Shown here piece after piece: positions 1 to 9,223 of a stretch of 64,000 nucleotides of DNA; within the stretch, counting starts at the first letter, position 1, and each line of letters opens with the position of its first letter. A program made the position numbers and the translations under genes. The notes beneath the pieces were generated by a model, which saw only the letters and a list, made by a program, of their open reading frames with translations, made no database searches and was not told where the DNA came from. The stretch covers positions 248,001 to 312,000 of the forward strand of contig JBBSEX010000003.1 in assembly GCA_038239345.1 (NCBI GenBank), written 5' to 3'. The stretch is from JBBSEX01 sp038239345 (GTDB taxonomy: Bacteria; Acidobacteriota; Terriglobia; Bryobacterales; Bryobacteraceae).

Positions 1-998
1 ACACAGTGCCGGCTATTGCTTTCCCCGCGTATCAGCAGGGTAGTAGCCTCCACTTGTTGCATCCGGATTTCGACCGTCCGTTTATTATCCTGGAAAATTT
101 TCTGCAGGCTGGAGGGTTGTTCTCCGCCCCCTTTATCGATCCCGTCATAGCGTTGCGCATACCGCCCGGGGTATTCGTAGACTTCCAGCGAATCGTTATT
201 GCCGACCTTCAGCTTATGAGTAACGGTTCCTACGGAAATGGAATCCATCGTAGGCCGCTCCGCTTCCAGATGCTTGTGAGGAAGCTCAAATTTGTGATCC
301 CAGAGAGTATATTTGCCCGATCGCAGATCCTGAATCTTTTCCCACGCCGAGACGCGCTCCTCATCACGCCCACCGCCCTCCATCCCTTCATAGATCAGAG
401 TGTTCTCTGGTAGTTCGGCGATCTCCGGATGGGATTGCGGCGTATTGGCGAGAACCATCTTATGGCTGTCTTCCTCAAACTTGAAGAAGTAATAAATGCC
501 TTCTTCTTCCATCAGGCGGGAGGCAAAATCGAAATCGGATTCGTTGTACTGAACGCAATATTCCCGCGGATCGAAACTTCCCTGAATTTGATAATCCACG
601 TCCAAACCGGTCAGAACCTGTTTCAGGATGTCGGGAATCGTCATCTGCTGAAAAATGCGGCTGCGAACGATTTGGGTCAAGAGCCACGATCGTGGCGCCA
701 CGGTCATTTGATAGCGGGTATATTCCGTGTCGCTACCCAGTTGCGACATCTGCATGCAGATGCCACTAAAGTGGCGCGGCTCAACCTTTGTGTCCACGCC
801 CTTAACGCCGAAGCTGATCTTGTTTCCCAGAAGTTTTTCGAAGAGGACCTCGGTTCCGTTCTCGGCGATCATATCGAGTTGATAGCTGAACAGTTGCGAT
901 ATTGCCTCATGCCCCGAGAATTCCAGCAGGACGAAGGCGTCGTCCCCTAATGGGGTCGTCAAATAGAGATATCGATTTTCAGCTTTGGTCGTCGGCAT
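1..998 (-). CDS. vgrG: VgrG, T6SS spike protein (partial, C-terminus beyond window)
   Basis: VgrG (TssI) trimerises into the needle tip of the type VI secretion system and carries effectors out of the cell. Translation from the ATG at 998 gives MPTTKAENRYLYLTTPLGDD and stays open to the left window edge, so about 332 N-terminal residues are seen. They match the gp27-like hub domain: an LFSYQLDMIAE stretch near residue 34 and the family hallmark VQYNESDFDFASRLMEEEGI, which is followed by YYFF. It is the last gene seen in the T6SS operon, 157 nt downstream of clpV. The gp5-like needle and any effector extension lie outside the window and cannot be judged. Confidence 0.95.
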   Translation of the reverse strand, partial: MPTTKAENRYLYLTTPLGDDAFVLLEFSGHEAISQLFSYQLDMIAENGTEVLFEKLLGNKISFGVKGVDTKVEPRHFSGICMQMSQLGSDTEYTRYQMTVAPRSWLLTQIVRSRIFQQMTIPDILKQVLTGLDVDYQIQGSFDPREYCVQYNESDFDFASRLMEEEGIYYFFKFEEDSHKMVLANTPQSHPEIAELPENTLIYEGMEGGGRDEERVSAWEKIQDLRSGKYTLWDHKFELPHKHLEAERPTMDSISVGTVTHKLKVGNNDSLEVYEYPGRYAQRYDGIDKGGGEQPSSLQKIFQDNKRTVEIRMQQVEATTLLIRGESNSRHC

Positions 999-1119
999 GG
1001 TTCACTTGATTCCTGGTCAAAACTCCCCAAAAAAATGGAGGAGGCCTTTTCGGCTTCACTGGATTAGCGTAAACGAAGGGCAAAACAGGTCGCCCTGGAT
1101 GGATGGCTGGTTGCACGGT

Positions 1120-1148
1120 GTAGGGCGAGACCGTAAGCCTCGCCCTAC
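1120..1148 (-). terminator. Inverted repeat between clpV and vgrG
   Basis: A perfect 10-bp inverted repeat (GTAGGGCGAG, 9-nt loop, CTCGCCCTAC) sits 7 nt past the clpV stop, in the only gap before vgrG. There is no clear U-run, so a strong intrinsic terminator is unlikely. It may instead be an attenuating or mRNA-stabilising hairpin that sets vgrG levels apart from the upstream genes, or a small interspersed palindrome. Confidence 0.5.
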
Positions 1149-1155
1149 CCGCAAT

Positions 1156-3921
1156 TTAGGCGTACACGAAGTTCGAATCCGGCCCCAGGCTGACGTGGAT
1201 AGCGCTCATTTTCTCGCCTTCGGCCATTTTCGCCAGAATTTGCTTGGAGATATCGGGCAACAAAGTATTAGTCAAGATGTTGTCGACGTTCCGCGCGCCG
1301 CTTTCTACTTCTGTACAACGCTTGGCTACTTCATCCACCATCGCCTCGTCGTAGGTGAGGGCGATCTTGTGATTTTCCAGAATACGCTTTTGGATTTTCG
1401 CCAGCTTCAAGGTGATGATCTTTTTCATAGCTTCATCGCGGATCGGGAAATAAGGGATGATCACCATGCGTCCGAGGAACGCCGGCTTGAAGATCTTATT
1501 CAGTTCCGGCTTCAGAGCTTTCACCAGACCTTCCGGCCCCGGAGCAGATTCCGGATCGGCCGTCAACTTCATCAGCGTTTCGGTTCCGGCATTAGAAGTC
1601 AGAATGATGATCGTGTTCTTAAAATCGATTTCACGGCCCTCTCCGTCTTCCATCTGGCCCTTATCGAAAACCTGGAAGAACAGTTCAAGCACGTCGGGAT
1701 GGGCCTTTTCGACTTCATCGAGCAGCACGACCGAATAGGGACGCCGGCGGACCGCTTCGGTTAGAACGCCACCCTCGCCATAGCCGACATATCCGGGAGG
1801 TGAACCCTTTAGCGTGGAAACCGTATGCGCTTCCTGAAACTCCGACATATTAATGGTGATCAGATTTCGCTCGCCACCGTAGAAAAGGTCGGCCAGAGCG
1901 AGAGCAGTTTCGGTTTTCCCCACACCGCTAGGCCCAACCAGCATGAAGACGCCGATCGGCTTCACCGGATCTTCCATGCTCGCCTTCGAGACCTTGATCC
2001 TCTGGGCGATTCCGTCTAGGGCGTGATTCTGTCCAATGACACGACGGGCGAGATGATTTTCCAGATTCATTACCATCTCGATTTCGTTCTTAACCATTTT
2101 GCCGATCGGGATTCCGGTCCAGCCGGAGACGACTTCACCGACTATGTGCGCGTCGACGCAAACCCGCATAAGCGGCTGTTCGCCTTGGAGAGCGTCGAGT
2201 TCGCCGTTGAGCGCCGCCAGGTCGGCCCGGAGTTCATCGGGCGTGCGCGGTGGCGCCGGCGGAGCAGCGGCCGTAGCGGTGGAAGCGGTCGTGGTATCGG
2301 CGGTAGCGGTGGTAGCCGCATCCACGGGTGGCGGCGCACCCGGTGCAGGCGTGCCGGCGGAAGGAGTAGTGGAAGAGGGGCTGCTGGGAGCCGAAGTACC
2401 TTCCAGGGCCGCTCGCACATCCCGGATCTTATTAACGAGATCCATTTCCTTGTCGAAGCGGGCCTTTAATCCGGCTAGCGTGGCTTCTGTCTCGGCCTTG
2501 TGTGTAGCGATTTCAGCCAGGCGCTCGGTATGATCCGCGCCGACGTTCACCTCGCGCGAGAGCACTCGTTCCTGAACTGTCAAATCATCCAAAGTGCGCG
2601 TCGCATCTTCAATCGCGGCGGGAACGGAGTTCTGTCCCAGCGACAAGCGGGCGCACGCCGTGTCGAGAACGCTGACTGCTTTATCGGGAAGCTGGCGTCC
2701 GGCTATGAAGCGATGCGAAAGACGAACCGCGGCATTGACGCCTTCGTCGAGGATGCGAACCTTGTGATGTTTTTCCAGCGATGCAACGATGCCCCGCATC
2801 ATCACCATGCAGACCTTATCGTCGGGTTCTTCCACCTTGACAACCTGAAAGCGCCGAGCGAGCGCAGGATCCTTCTCGAAGTACTTCTTGTATTCAGACC
2901 AGGTGGTGGCGGCAATGGTCCGAAGCTCGCCGCGCGCCAGAGCCGGCTTTAACAAGTTCGCCGCGTCGCCTTGCCCGGCCTGGCCCCCGGCGCCGATCAT
3001 TGTATGCGCTTCATCAATGAAGATGATGATCGGAGTGGGCGAGTTTTTCACTTCGGCGATCAGGCCCTTCAGCCGATTTTCAAATTCTCCCTTCACACCC
3101 GCGCCCGCTTGCAGCAGCGCCAGATCCAAAGTCCGAAGCGTGACGTTCAATAGCGATGGCGGAACATCCTTATTAGCGATGCGCAACGCAAAACCTTCGA
3201 CGACGGCAGTCTTACCGACGCCCGCTTCCCCCGTGAGGATAGGATTATTTTGCCGCCGTCGGGTCAGAATATCGATCACTTGGCGGATTTCGAAATCGCG
3301 TCCGAGTACCGGATCGATCTTTCCCTGGCGGGCGTTCTCCGTCAGATTCACCGTGTACTGATCGAGGTTCGGCGTCTTGCCACCCGCGGCGCGAGCGGGA
3401 CCCGCGGCAGACGTCTCGGCGCCGGTATCGGGGGCAGAACTGACGTCTTCCTGTGAGCCGGCAATGATGGTTAGCAGGTCTTTTTTCAGGACGTCTTTGG
3501 TGATCTTCTGAAACTCCCGGCTAACCTCCGCTACCATGCGGGCCAGTTCTTCGCTTTGCGTCAACGCCAGAATCGCAAAGCCCGTGCGCACGCGATTCGC
3601 GCCGTAATCGATTGAGCCGATCGTCCACGCTTCAGTCATCATCTTCATGACGGAAGGGCTAATGGCGGGCGTCCGCGCATTACCCGATTTCAGCTTATCC
3701 AGACTCCGTTCCAGCTCCCGCTGCAGACGCGAAGGATCGACGCCAAACTGGCGGAAGATGCGCGCCGCGTCACAATCGCTGATGTCCAGAAGACGAAGCA
3801 GAACATGCTCGATTTCAATGTCGTAATGAGTGCGGGACAAGCAGAGTCCAGCCGCGCCTTCCAACGCCCCACGGGTTGTATCGTTCAGTTTTCCAATAAG
3901 TGATTTGAGGTTTACGCTCAT
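1156..3921 (-). CDS. clpV: ClpV (TssH), AAA+ ATPase that disassembles the T6SS sheath
   Basis: ClpV threads TssC from contracted sheaths and recycles TssB/TssC in the cytoplasm. The protein (921 residues) has a Clp-type N domain (about 1-160), a first AAA+ module with Walker A GEAGVGKT at 231-238 and Walker B FIDEA at 301-305, a coiled middle domain (about 430-590), and a second AAA+ module with Walker A GPSGVGKT at 663-670. The ClpV rather than ClpB assignment rests on the T6SS setting. Odd: residues 508-560 are a Pro/Ala/Thr/Ser-rich low-complexity stretch interrupting the middle domain, making the protein somewhat longer than usual. A 113-nt gap separates it from tssG upstream. Confidence 0.95.
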   Translation of the reverse strand: MSVNLKSLIGKLNDTTRGALEGAAGLCLSRTHYDIEIEHVLLRLLDISDCDAARIFRQFGVDPSRLQRELERSLDKLKSGNARTPAISPSVMKMMTEAWTIGSIDYGANRVRTGFAILALTQSEELARMVAEVSREFQKITKDVLKKDLLTIIAGSQEDVSSAPDTGAETSAAGPARAAGGKTPNLDQYTVNLTENARQGKIDPVLGRDFEIRQVIDILTRRRQNNPILTGEAGVGKTAVVEGFALRIANKDVPPSLLNVTLRTLDLALLQAGAGVKGEFENRLKGLIAEVKNSPTPIIIFIDEAHTMIGAGGQAGQGDAANLLKPALARGELRTIAATTWSEYKKYFEKDPALARRFQVVKVEEPDDKVCMVMMRGIVASLEKHHKVRILDEGVNAAVRLSHRFIAGRQLPDKAVSVLDTACARLSLGQNSVPAAIEDATRTLDDLTVQERVLSREVNVGADHTERLAEIATHKAETEATLAGLKARFDKEMDLVNKIRDVRAALEGTSAPSSPSSTTPSAGTPAPGAPPPVDAATTATADTTTASTATAAAPPAPPRTPDELRADLAALNGELDALQGEQPLMRVCVDAHIVGEVVSGWTGIPIGKMVKNEIEMVMNLENHLARRVIGQNHALDGIAQRIKVSKASMEDPVKPIGVFMLVGPSGVGKTETALALADLFYGGERNLITINMSEFQEAHTVSTLKGSPPGYVGYGEGGVLTEAVRRRPYSVVLLDEVEKAHPDVLELFFQVFDKGQMEDGEGREIDFKNTIIILTSNAGTETLMKLTADPESAPGPEGLVKALKPELNKIFKPAFLGRMVIIPYFPIRDEAMKKIITLKLAKIQKRILENHKIALTYDEAMVDEVAKRCTEVESGARNVDNILTNTLLPDISKQILAKMAEGEKMSAIHVSLGPDSNFVYA

Positions 3922-4034
3922 GTTTTGACCTTTGGCCCGGCATTGTCGTTTCGAATCGTGAGCACCGTGAGGCGATGGCGGACCGGCACCGCTCCCCTGG
4001 CAATTGTCCCGCTAAAAATCGTAAAGCAAGCGCG

Positions 4035-5090
4035 TCAGATGCGTAAGATTGTATCACTCGGATCATGACCCATCGGAATGGTCTTGCCCCAGGTTGTCCA
4101 ACCTAAAAGTGGCGACTCATCGCCCAATGCGCCCAGCTCGGCAGGAGGCACTTCCTCGCGTTTCAGCGTCAGTTGTACTCGAAAGTCAATCTCGCCACCA
4201 GAGTAGAAACGGGTCAACGCCCGAAGTGGCTCATAGGCAGTGCCATTGGGGAGAAAATCGAGATATTGGCGCAGGCTGAGCGGCCCGAGCCGGATAAGCG
4301 CGGTTGATTGTTGATCCCAAATCTCATCGCCGACAATCACCCCGACGCCAACTTGTTCGGAATACGTATTCGCCTTATCGAAACGGCATTGCGTTGGGAC
4401 GTCGAGGGGATACCAAGCTCCGATAAATTGCTCGATTACAACCGGGACGTCGAAATAATCCCACAATATTTGTTTTAACGCTTGAGCCGACCTTGGGTGC
4501 AACGATAGCAGGCCGCAATAGAAGAGCAGCGAATCGTCGGGAACGGTCTGCCGGTCCTGTAAGCCCGGCGTTCCAAGGCCGATGAGATCCAACAGGTGAT
4601 GAGAAAAACGGTCTCGCTCGCCGCGTTCATAGGCGATGATGAAACGATATTTCTCCCAGGCCTGATAGAACAACGAAATCATTCGGTGATTAAAAAGATC
4701 GAAGAACGATCTCATCACGGTGTCTTTCGATCGCAGCCGTTCCACCATCAATTCGGTGTAATAAATCGGCATTGCGCCAAGAGGTCCGGTAAGACCCATG
4801 AAATTCACGACAATGGTGGGCGGACCCCCGGCGGGCCATTCGATCCGCTGTATCTCGCTGGCCGGAAATGGCATGGAGATATGCGCCGAAAAACGCGCCA
4901 CTTCCTTGGAAGGCGAGACGTAGCGCCCAACCGGAGAGCGGTCGGGATATAGCCGTTCCAGTAGACGCACCAGTTGAAAAAAGCGAAATTCAAACGGCAC
5001 TTCTCGCAGCAGGCGTTCCACCCGCGAGTACGAAGGATTCGTGGAAACAACGGCTACATTAGGATTTTCTGTCCCGCTCGTGGCGGCCAT
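4035..5090 (-). CDS. tssG: TssG, T6SS baseplate subunit
   Basis: TssG (ImpH/VasB family, 351 residues, usual length) forms the wedge of the T6SS baseplate with TssF, TssE and TssK. The N-terminal part has the family pattern of a short helix with FEFRFFQLVRLLERLYPD, then VGRYVSPSKEVARFSAHISM, and further in the conserved GLTGPLGAMPIYYTELM segment. The start overlaps the end of tssF by 37 nt, so translation is probably coupled. Assignment rests on these motifs and on the invariant tssE-tssF-tssG order. Confidence 0.95.
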   Translation of the reverse strand: MAATSGTENPNVAVVSTNPSYSRVERLLREVPFEFRFFQLVRLLERLYPDRSPVGRYVSPSKEVARFSAHISMPFPASEIQRIEWPAGGPPTIVVNFMGLTGPLGAMPIYYTELMVERLRSKDTVMRSFFDLFNHRMISLFYQAWEKYRFIIAYERGERDRFSHHLLDLIGLGTPGLQDRQTVPDDSLLFYCGLLSLHPRSAQALKQILWDYFDVPVVIEQFIGAWYPLDVPTQCRFDKANTYSEQVGVGVIVGDEIWDQQSTALIRLGPLSLRQYLDFLPNGTAYEPLRALTRFYSGGEIDFRVQLTLKREEVPPAELGALGDESPLLGWTTWGKTIPMGHDPSDTILRI

Positions 5091-6907
5091 TGTTTTACGA
5101 TCTCCTTTCTCTGTTTTGTGCGAACCGAGAGTTGGCTGAAGCTATTGAGCGAGGCGTACAGTCCCAGGAAGTATTCCATTACGCTGGAGAAAAGATAGAT
5201 GCCGCCGCCAACGAACATTTCTTCGTCCAGTTCGAGATCCACCTGCATGCCGCGAACGAAAGTGATGCCGTTTTCCGAAATGACGCGAGCAAAGTGGCGG
5301 CGGCTCTGGAGCCCCATGATGCCTTCGATCTGCTTCTCCGAAAACGTCGAACCACTGAAGTTGTAAAGCTTGAGAATCTCCTGAAAAGCTTCGCGGCCTT
5401 CTTCGATTAACGACAGGTAGTTTAACGAGAGATGGGAAATCAATCGCCACAGCGCACCGCGCGCGACGGGCGGCCGGAGGGTATTCGTGGGCTTCTTCAG
5501 CGCCACGATTCGCTTGATGGCGGCGCCGCCTTCCAGATCGAAATCACCCGCTTCGTCTCCGAAAGGCAGACGCGATGGCAGGTCCCGGTTGGTGCAGGTG
5601 GTGCGGACCGTCAGGGTATCGGCCTCGGGATACACGGGTCGATTCGATAGATCCACCATCGACATGAAAATTTCGGTTCCCTCGTCGCCACGGCGTCCCG
5701 ATTGCCGCCGGCTGGCCAACCAGAAGGTCTGCTTCTTATCGCGCAGGGTGGCGTGGCGATAGGAATAGAAAGGCTCAAACACCATCACGTCGTGCGATTG
5801 CGGATTAATGCTGACAACTTCATTGATGGAGAATACTTCGATCGCATTGGGCCGCCGCACATCGGGAACCACGGGATATTCGTACCGTCGCTGGTCCAGC
5901 AGAATCGGCTCGGCGGTTTGCGGAAACAGATTCACGATCGGCGAGCAATTCAAGCGGAAAGTTTTCGCCGACACGCCGAGTTCGAGCACCTGCCGGCGAT
6001 CGGCCTGCTCAAATTGAGATATTAAGAAGACGATTTCCGCGCGATCCTTGAACCCTTGTTTCCACACCTGCTCCAACTCCGTGAGATCGAGAAAAAAGAA
6101 CTTCTCGGGGAACGTGAAATATTCCTGTAAGAGCCTGTATCCGACGAAGGAACGGCGGGGGTAGGGCAGCATGCCATCGTTTTCGTCGAAGCCGACTTGC
6201 TTCAACGCATCGGGACGCAGCGTGACCGGGCGCACCTTGGAATTTGGAGTTGGATCGCGAATAATAATCTGGCTGCAATTACAGCAGAGCAGTTCATAGA
6301 GTGCGTTCACCAGATTGCTTTCGCCGTTTAAATAAACCCGTAACGAATGAAGCCCGAGTTTGTCGAAATTTGTTTCCGCCGGGCATTTCAGTTCAATGCG
6401 GATAGCGCCGACAGCATCCAGGCTCTTCACGGGCGGAGTCAAACGATCGGGTGTCCGCCATTCCCCGCTGGTCAGCGTGATGGGCCACACGGTGGTGTCG
6501 TAGGAAGTTCGGAAATGGCAGGGTACGCCACCCACCGGCCGCGAATTCAAAATCGAATCGCGCTTTACTTTTTGCGGCGTACTCAACCCACCTTTGTCGG
6601 AATCGAGATGAAACTGGACGATCGACATGGAGGGGATTGGCCGAATGTAATGCGGATAGAGAATACTGAGCAAAGCCTCGGTGATTTCCGGGAACTCGTC
6701 ATCCATCTTCAGATGAACGCGGGCCGCGAGAAAAGCAAAGGCTTCCAGCAGGCGTTCGACGTGGGGATCCTCGCACTTGTCGGGTTCTAAAACCAAGCGC
6801 GAAGCGATTTTGGGGTATTTTTCGGCGAAATCCGCGCCCATCTGGCGCAGAAAGTTCAGTTCCCGTTCGTAGTAAAGAAGCAGCTCATCACGCACTGCGC
6901 TCTCCAC
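5054..6907 (-). CDS. tssF: TssF, T6SS baseplate subunit
   Basis: TssF (ImpG/VasA family, 617 residues, normal length) is the main wedge protein of the T6SS baseplate and binds TssG as a 2:1 complex. The N-terminus has the characteristic LLYYERELNFLRQMGADFAE motif followed by KYPKIASRL and PHVERLLEAFAFLAARVH, and then LLSILYPHYIRPIPSM near residue 90. The gene overlaps tssE by 20 nt at its start and tssG by 37 nt at its end, an arrangement that favours coupled, stoichiometric synthesis of the wedge. Confidence 0.96.
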   Translation of the reverse strand: MESAVRDELLLYYERELNFLRQMGADFAEKYPKIASRLVLEPDKCEDPHVERLLEAFAFLAARVHLKMDDEFPEITEALLSILYPHYIRPIPSMSIVQFHLDSDKGGLSTPQKVKRDSILNSRPVGGVPCHFRTSYDTTVWPITLTSGEWRTPDRLTPPVKSLDAVGAIRIELKCPAETNFDKLGLHSLRVYLNGESNLVNALYELLCCNCSQIIIRDPTPNSKVRPVTLRPDALKQVGFDENDGMLPYPRRSFVGYRLLQEYFTFPEKFFFLDLTELEQVWKQGFKDRAEIVFLISQFEQADRRQVLELGVSAKTFRLNCSPIVNLFPQTAEPILLDQRRYEYPVVPDVRRPNAIEVFSINEVVSINPQSHDVMVFEPFYSYRHATLRDKKQTFWLASRRQSGRRGDEGTEIFMSMVDLSNRPVYPEADTLTVRTTCTNRDLPSRLPFGDEAGDFDLEGGAAIKRIVALKKPTNTLRPPVARGALWRLISHLSLNYLSLIEEGREAFQEILKLYNFSGSTFSEKQIEGIMGLQSRRHFARVISENGITFVRGMQVDLELDEEMFVGGGIYLFSSVMEYFLGLYASLNSFSQLSVRTKQRKEIVKQWPPRAGQKILM

Positions 6908-7388
6908 GGATCTGGTATTCGCCGCTGGTCAATTGCAAGACAGTATCAAAGGACACCTGCTCAGGCGAGGGGTCCATCATGAGCATGCCTTCTATTTGAA
7001 AGCGAAGCATGCGCGTTTGCCCGGCGGAAGCTGTATCTACAAGGCTGACTTTCACGTCTTTCAAACGAGGTTCGAACACCGCTACGGCCGACTCCAGGGT
7101 CAACAACAATTTATTCTTATCCTTTGGAGAATGCATACTGAAGGTGGAAAAATCGGGTAGCCCATAGTTGAACAGCGACTTGCTGAGTTCGGGATATTCG
7201 TCGCCCACTTCATCGGGCGTGCGCCGTGTATTCAGCAACCATTCCAGATCGCGACGCAGGGAAGCTTTTAGCAGCCGGACACTTTGCGCGCGAGACGTGT
7301 AGGCGTCCGATCCCGACTGCGGCTCGCGATCGATCAAGCGATCGAGAAGACTTTGCGTGACTGTCTGGTCCTGGTCCGTTTTCGCCAT
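6888..7388 (-). CDS. tssE: TssE, gp25-like T6SS baseplate protein
   Basis: TssE is the T4 gp25 homologue that joins the baseplate wedge to the first sheath ring. The 166-residue protein shows the family layout: a basic N-terminal segment with QSLLDRLID, SLRRDLEWLLNTRR around residue 45-58, the YPELSKSLFNYGLPDFS segment, and a C-terminal beta domain with RLKDVKVSLVD and RFQIEGMLMMDPSPEQVSF. It starts 25 nt after tssA and overlaps tssF by 20 nt. Confidence 0.94.
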   Translation of the reverse strand: MAKTDQDQTVTQSLLDRLIDREPQSGSDAYTSRAQSVRLLKASLRRDLEWLLNTRRTPDEVGDEYPELSKSLFNYGLPDFSTFSMHSPKDKNKLLLTLESAVAVFEPRLKDVKVSLVDTASAGQTRMLRFQIEGMLMMDPSPEQVSFDTVLQLTSGEYQIRGERSA

Positions 7389-7412
7389 AGGAGTGTCGCT
7401 ATCTAATGAATG

Positions 7413-9218
7413 TTACCTACTGAACGACAGCGCCTGCATCGGATCCAGACGACAGATTCTAGCGTAGAGCTTCTGCTTTCCATCGCCATCGCTCTTGTTC
7501 ATGCAACGGTACAGCAATGCGAGCGGATGCGCAACCGTATCGGAACTTTCCCATTGCTCCAGCTTATGCTCGTCGATTTCACCGGCCAGCTCTTCCAGGA
7601 TTGGTTGGGCCAGAGCCTCATAATTCGCTGAGATACACAACTGCGCCAGTTGTAGTTTTCGTTGAAAGCGCGATCTGCCCGATTGTTGCCGGGGAATATC
7701 CTGCGCCAGCAGTTCGATGCCTTCCTTAGGGCGCCCCGATCGCGCCGATTGCATCGCCAAGGCATAAATATCCGGCTCTTGCTCCTCGCCTTCGCCTTCC
7801 GGCTCTTGCCGTTGCATCATGATCATCGGTGGCGGCTCTTCCACGGCGGCGGCAGCGGCTGCGGGGGGCGTGTTAAATTCACCGATCCAGGCGATGGTCT
7901 CGGCGTTTGCCGTGGGTGTATCGTCCATCAATGTCCATTGCGTCATCGCCGGATAATCGGCGAGGAGAGTCCGCAGCTCGGAGCGGATGGCATGGGCAAT
8001 GGCGTAATAGCCGAAGTTGTCGCAGGCCTTCACTACATAGCGTTGGAGGTCGAGCCAAGCCCGCCCGGCCGGTGTCGCCATGCATGTCTCGGCCAACTCT
8101 AAAAGCTCAGCCCAGTTCGCATCGAGCGATAAGCGTTTCAACTGTTGGCGGATTTCCGAATCGGGTGGAAGTAGCGCCGTTGGATCGGGCGTTTCCCCGT
8201 AGGCACGCAGTTCGCCCCAGCGAAAACCGCGCAAAAGCAAATAAGCCGCAGGATTGAAAGGATCGCTAACACGAAGGAATTTGGCCACTGCATCCAAACG
8301 CGCCACGGCATCTTCCATGTCGGCCGGCTCCAGCCCCACTACCTTACGTTTAGCGGTTCTGGCGGGTCGAGCCGATGTACTCTCTTCCGACGTTTCTTCG
8401 GCGGCGTCCTCTTCGACTGCCTCTTCCGCTGCCGGCGCGGCAACCCTGCCTTCGGCTTCCAATTTCTTCTGAAGAAGGCTATTTGCAGTGTGCCGAACCT
8501 CTTCCAATCCACTTTGCAGTTTGGAGAAACTAGGGGCGAAATCGCCAAATTTTTCGTTGCAGAGGTCGTTCAGTTCGGCTAGCAGTTCGCTACTGCTATC
8601 CAATTCCGCCACCCACGCCTCATACGATTTGGTGGGCGTCAGCTTGAACGCATTATCGAATTCTTCGACTGTAATCTTACCTTCGGAAACAGCGGTTTCA
8701 CGGGCTTCCCGCTTGGAATCGCTGGCTGCCGCATCTTCCTCGCTCCCGACAGTTCGCGATTCCTTGTACTTGAAATAACCGTAGCCCGATTTGACGAGGG
8801 GTGCTTTACGAAGAGGTTCATCGAGCCGCGAACCCACCCAATCTAGCGGAGCCGCGCGCAGTTCGGCGTCTCCATCTTCAATTTCGGGATACATCGTATC
8901 CCAGAAATTATCGATCAGGCCCTTGATTAATTGCAGACCTTGCAAAAGGCCGCCGAAGCTTTCCTTTCGCAGGAGAGCTTCGGTAAGCCACGCGGCAAGT
9001 TGAATATCTTTAGACTTTGAGGCAATGGCGTCGCCAGCAAGTTTTATAACCTGATTGAAATCGGCGGTTTTTCGCTCTCGCTGCCACTCGCCCTGGGGGG
9101 CGTCGTCATCCTCGCGGCGAGCCTCTTTGATCTTGTCATAAACAGGAGCATAGCGGAGGTTTTCGCCGCTCGGATTACCTCCGGCGATGGGGGTAAGCAA
9201 ATCTTCGCGCAGAGGCAT
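7413..9218 (-). CDS. tssA: TssA, T6SS baseplate/sheath cap protein
   Basis: TssA primes baseplate assembly and organises tube and sheath polymerisation. The protein (601 residues) opens with the ImpA N-terminal domain: LREDLLTPIAGGNPSGENLR, then WLTEALLRKESFGGLLQGLQ and FWDTMYPEIEDGD. A central Ala/Glu-rich stretch (about residues 275-300) links it to a helical C-terminal region ending in LEQWES and YARICRLDPMQAL, similar to other TssA C-termini. The start is 5 nt after the tagJ stop, with an upstream AG-rich site, so both are co-translated. Confidence 0.92.
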   Translation of the reverse strand: MPLREDLLTPIAGGNPSGENLRYAPVYDKIKEARREDDDAPQGEWQRERKTADFNQVIKLAGDAIASKSKDIQLAAWLTEALLRKESFGGLLQGLQLIKGLIDNFWDTMYPEIEDGDAELRAAPLDWVGSRLDEPLRKAPLVKSGYGYFKYKESRTVGSEEDAAASDSKREARETAVSEGKITVEEFDNAFKLTPTKSYEAWVAELDSSSELLAELNDLCNEKFGDFAPSFSKLQSGLEEVRHTANSLLQKKLEAEGRVAAPAAEEAVEEDAAEETSEESTSARPARTAKRKVVGLEPADMEDAVARLDAVAKFLRVSDPFNPAAYLLLRGFRWGELRAYGETPDPTALLPPDSEIRQQLKRLSLDANWAELLELAETCMATPAGRAWLDLQRYVVKACDNFGYYAIAHAIRSELRTLLADYPAMTQWTLMDDTPTANAETIAWIGEFNTPPAAAAAAVEEPPPMIMMQRQEPEGEGEEQEPDIYALAMQSARSGRPKEGIELLAQDIPRQQSGRSRFQRKLQLAQLCISANYEALAQPILEELAGEIDEHKLEQWESSDTVAHPLALLYRCMNKSDGDGKQKLYARICRLDPMQALSFSR

Positions 9219-9223
9219 GTTAT

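Noticed and set aside
6..950. Open frames on the plus strand opposite vgrG
   Set aside because: The minus strand translates to an unmistakable VgrG without stops; the plus frames have no family-like pattern.
1985..2540. Ser/Gly/Arg-rich frames overlapping clpV (plus and minus)
   Set aside because: They arise from the low-complexity linker of ClpV, whose frame continues cleanly into conserved AAA+ motifs on both sides.
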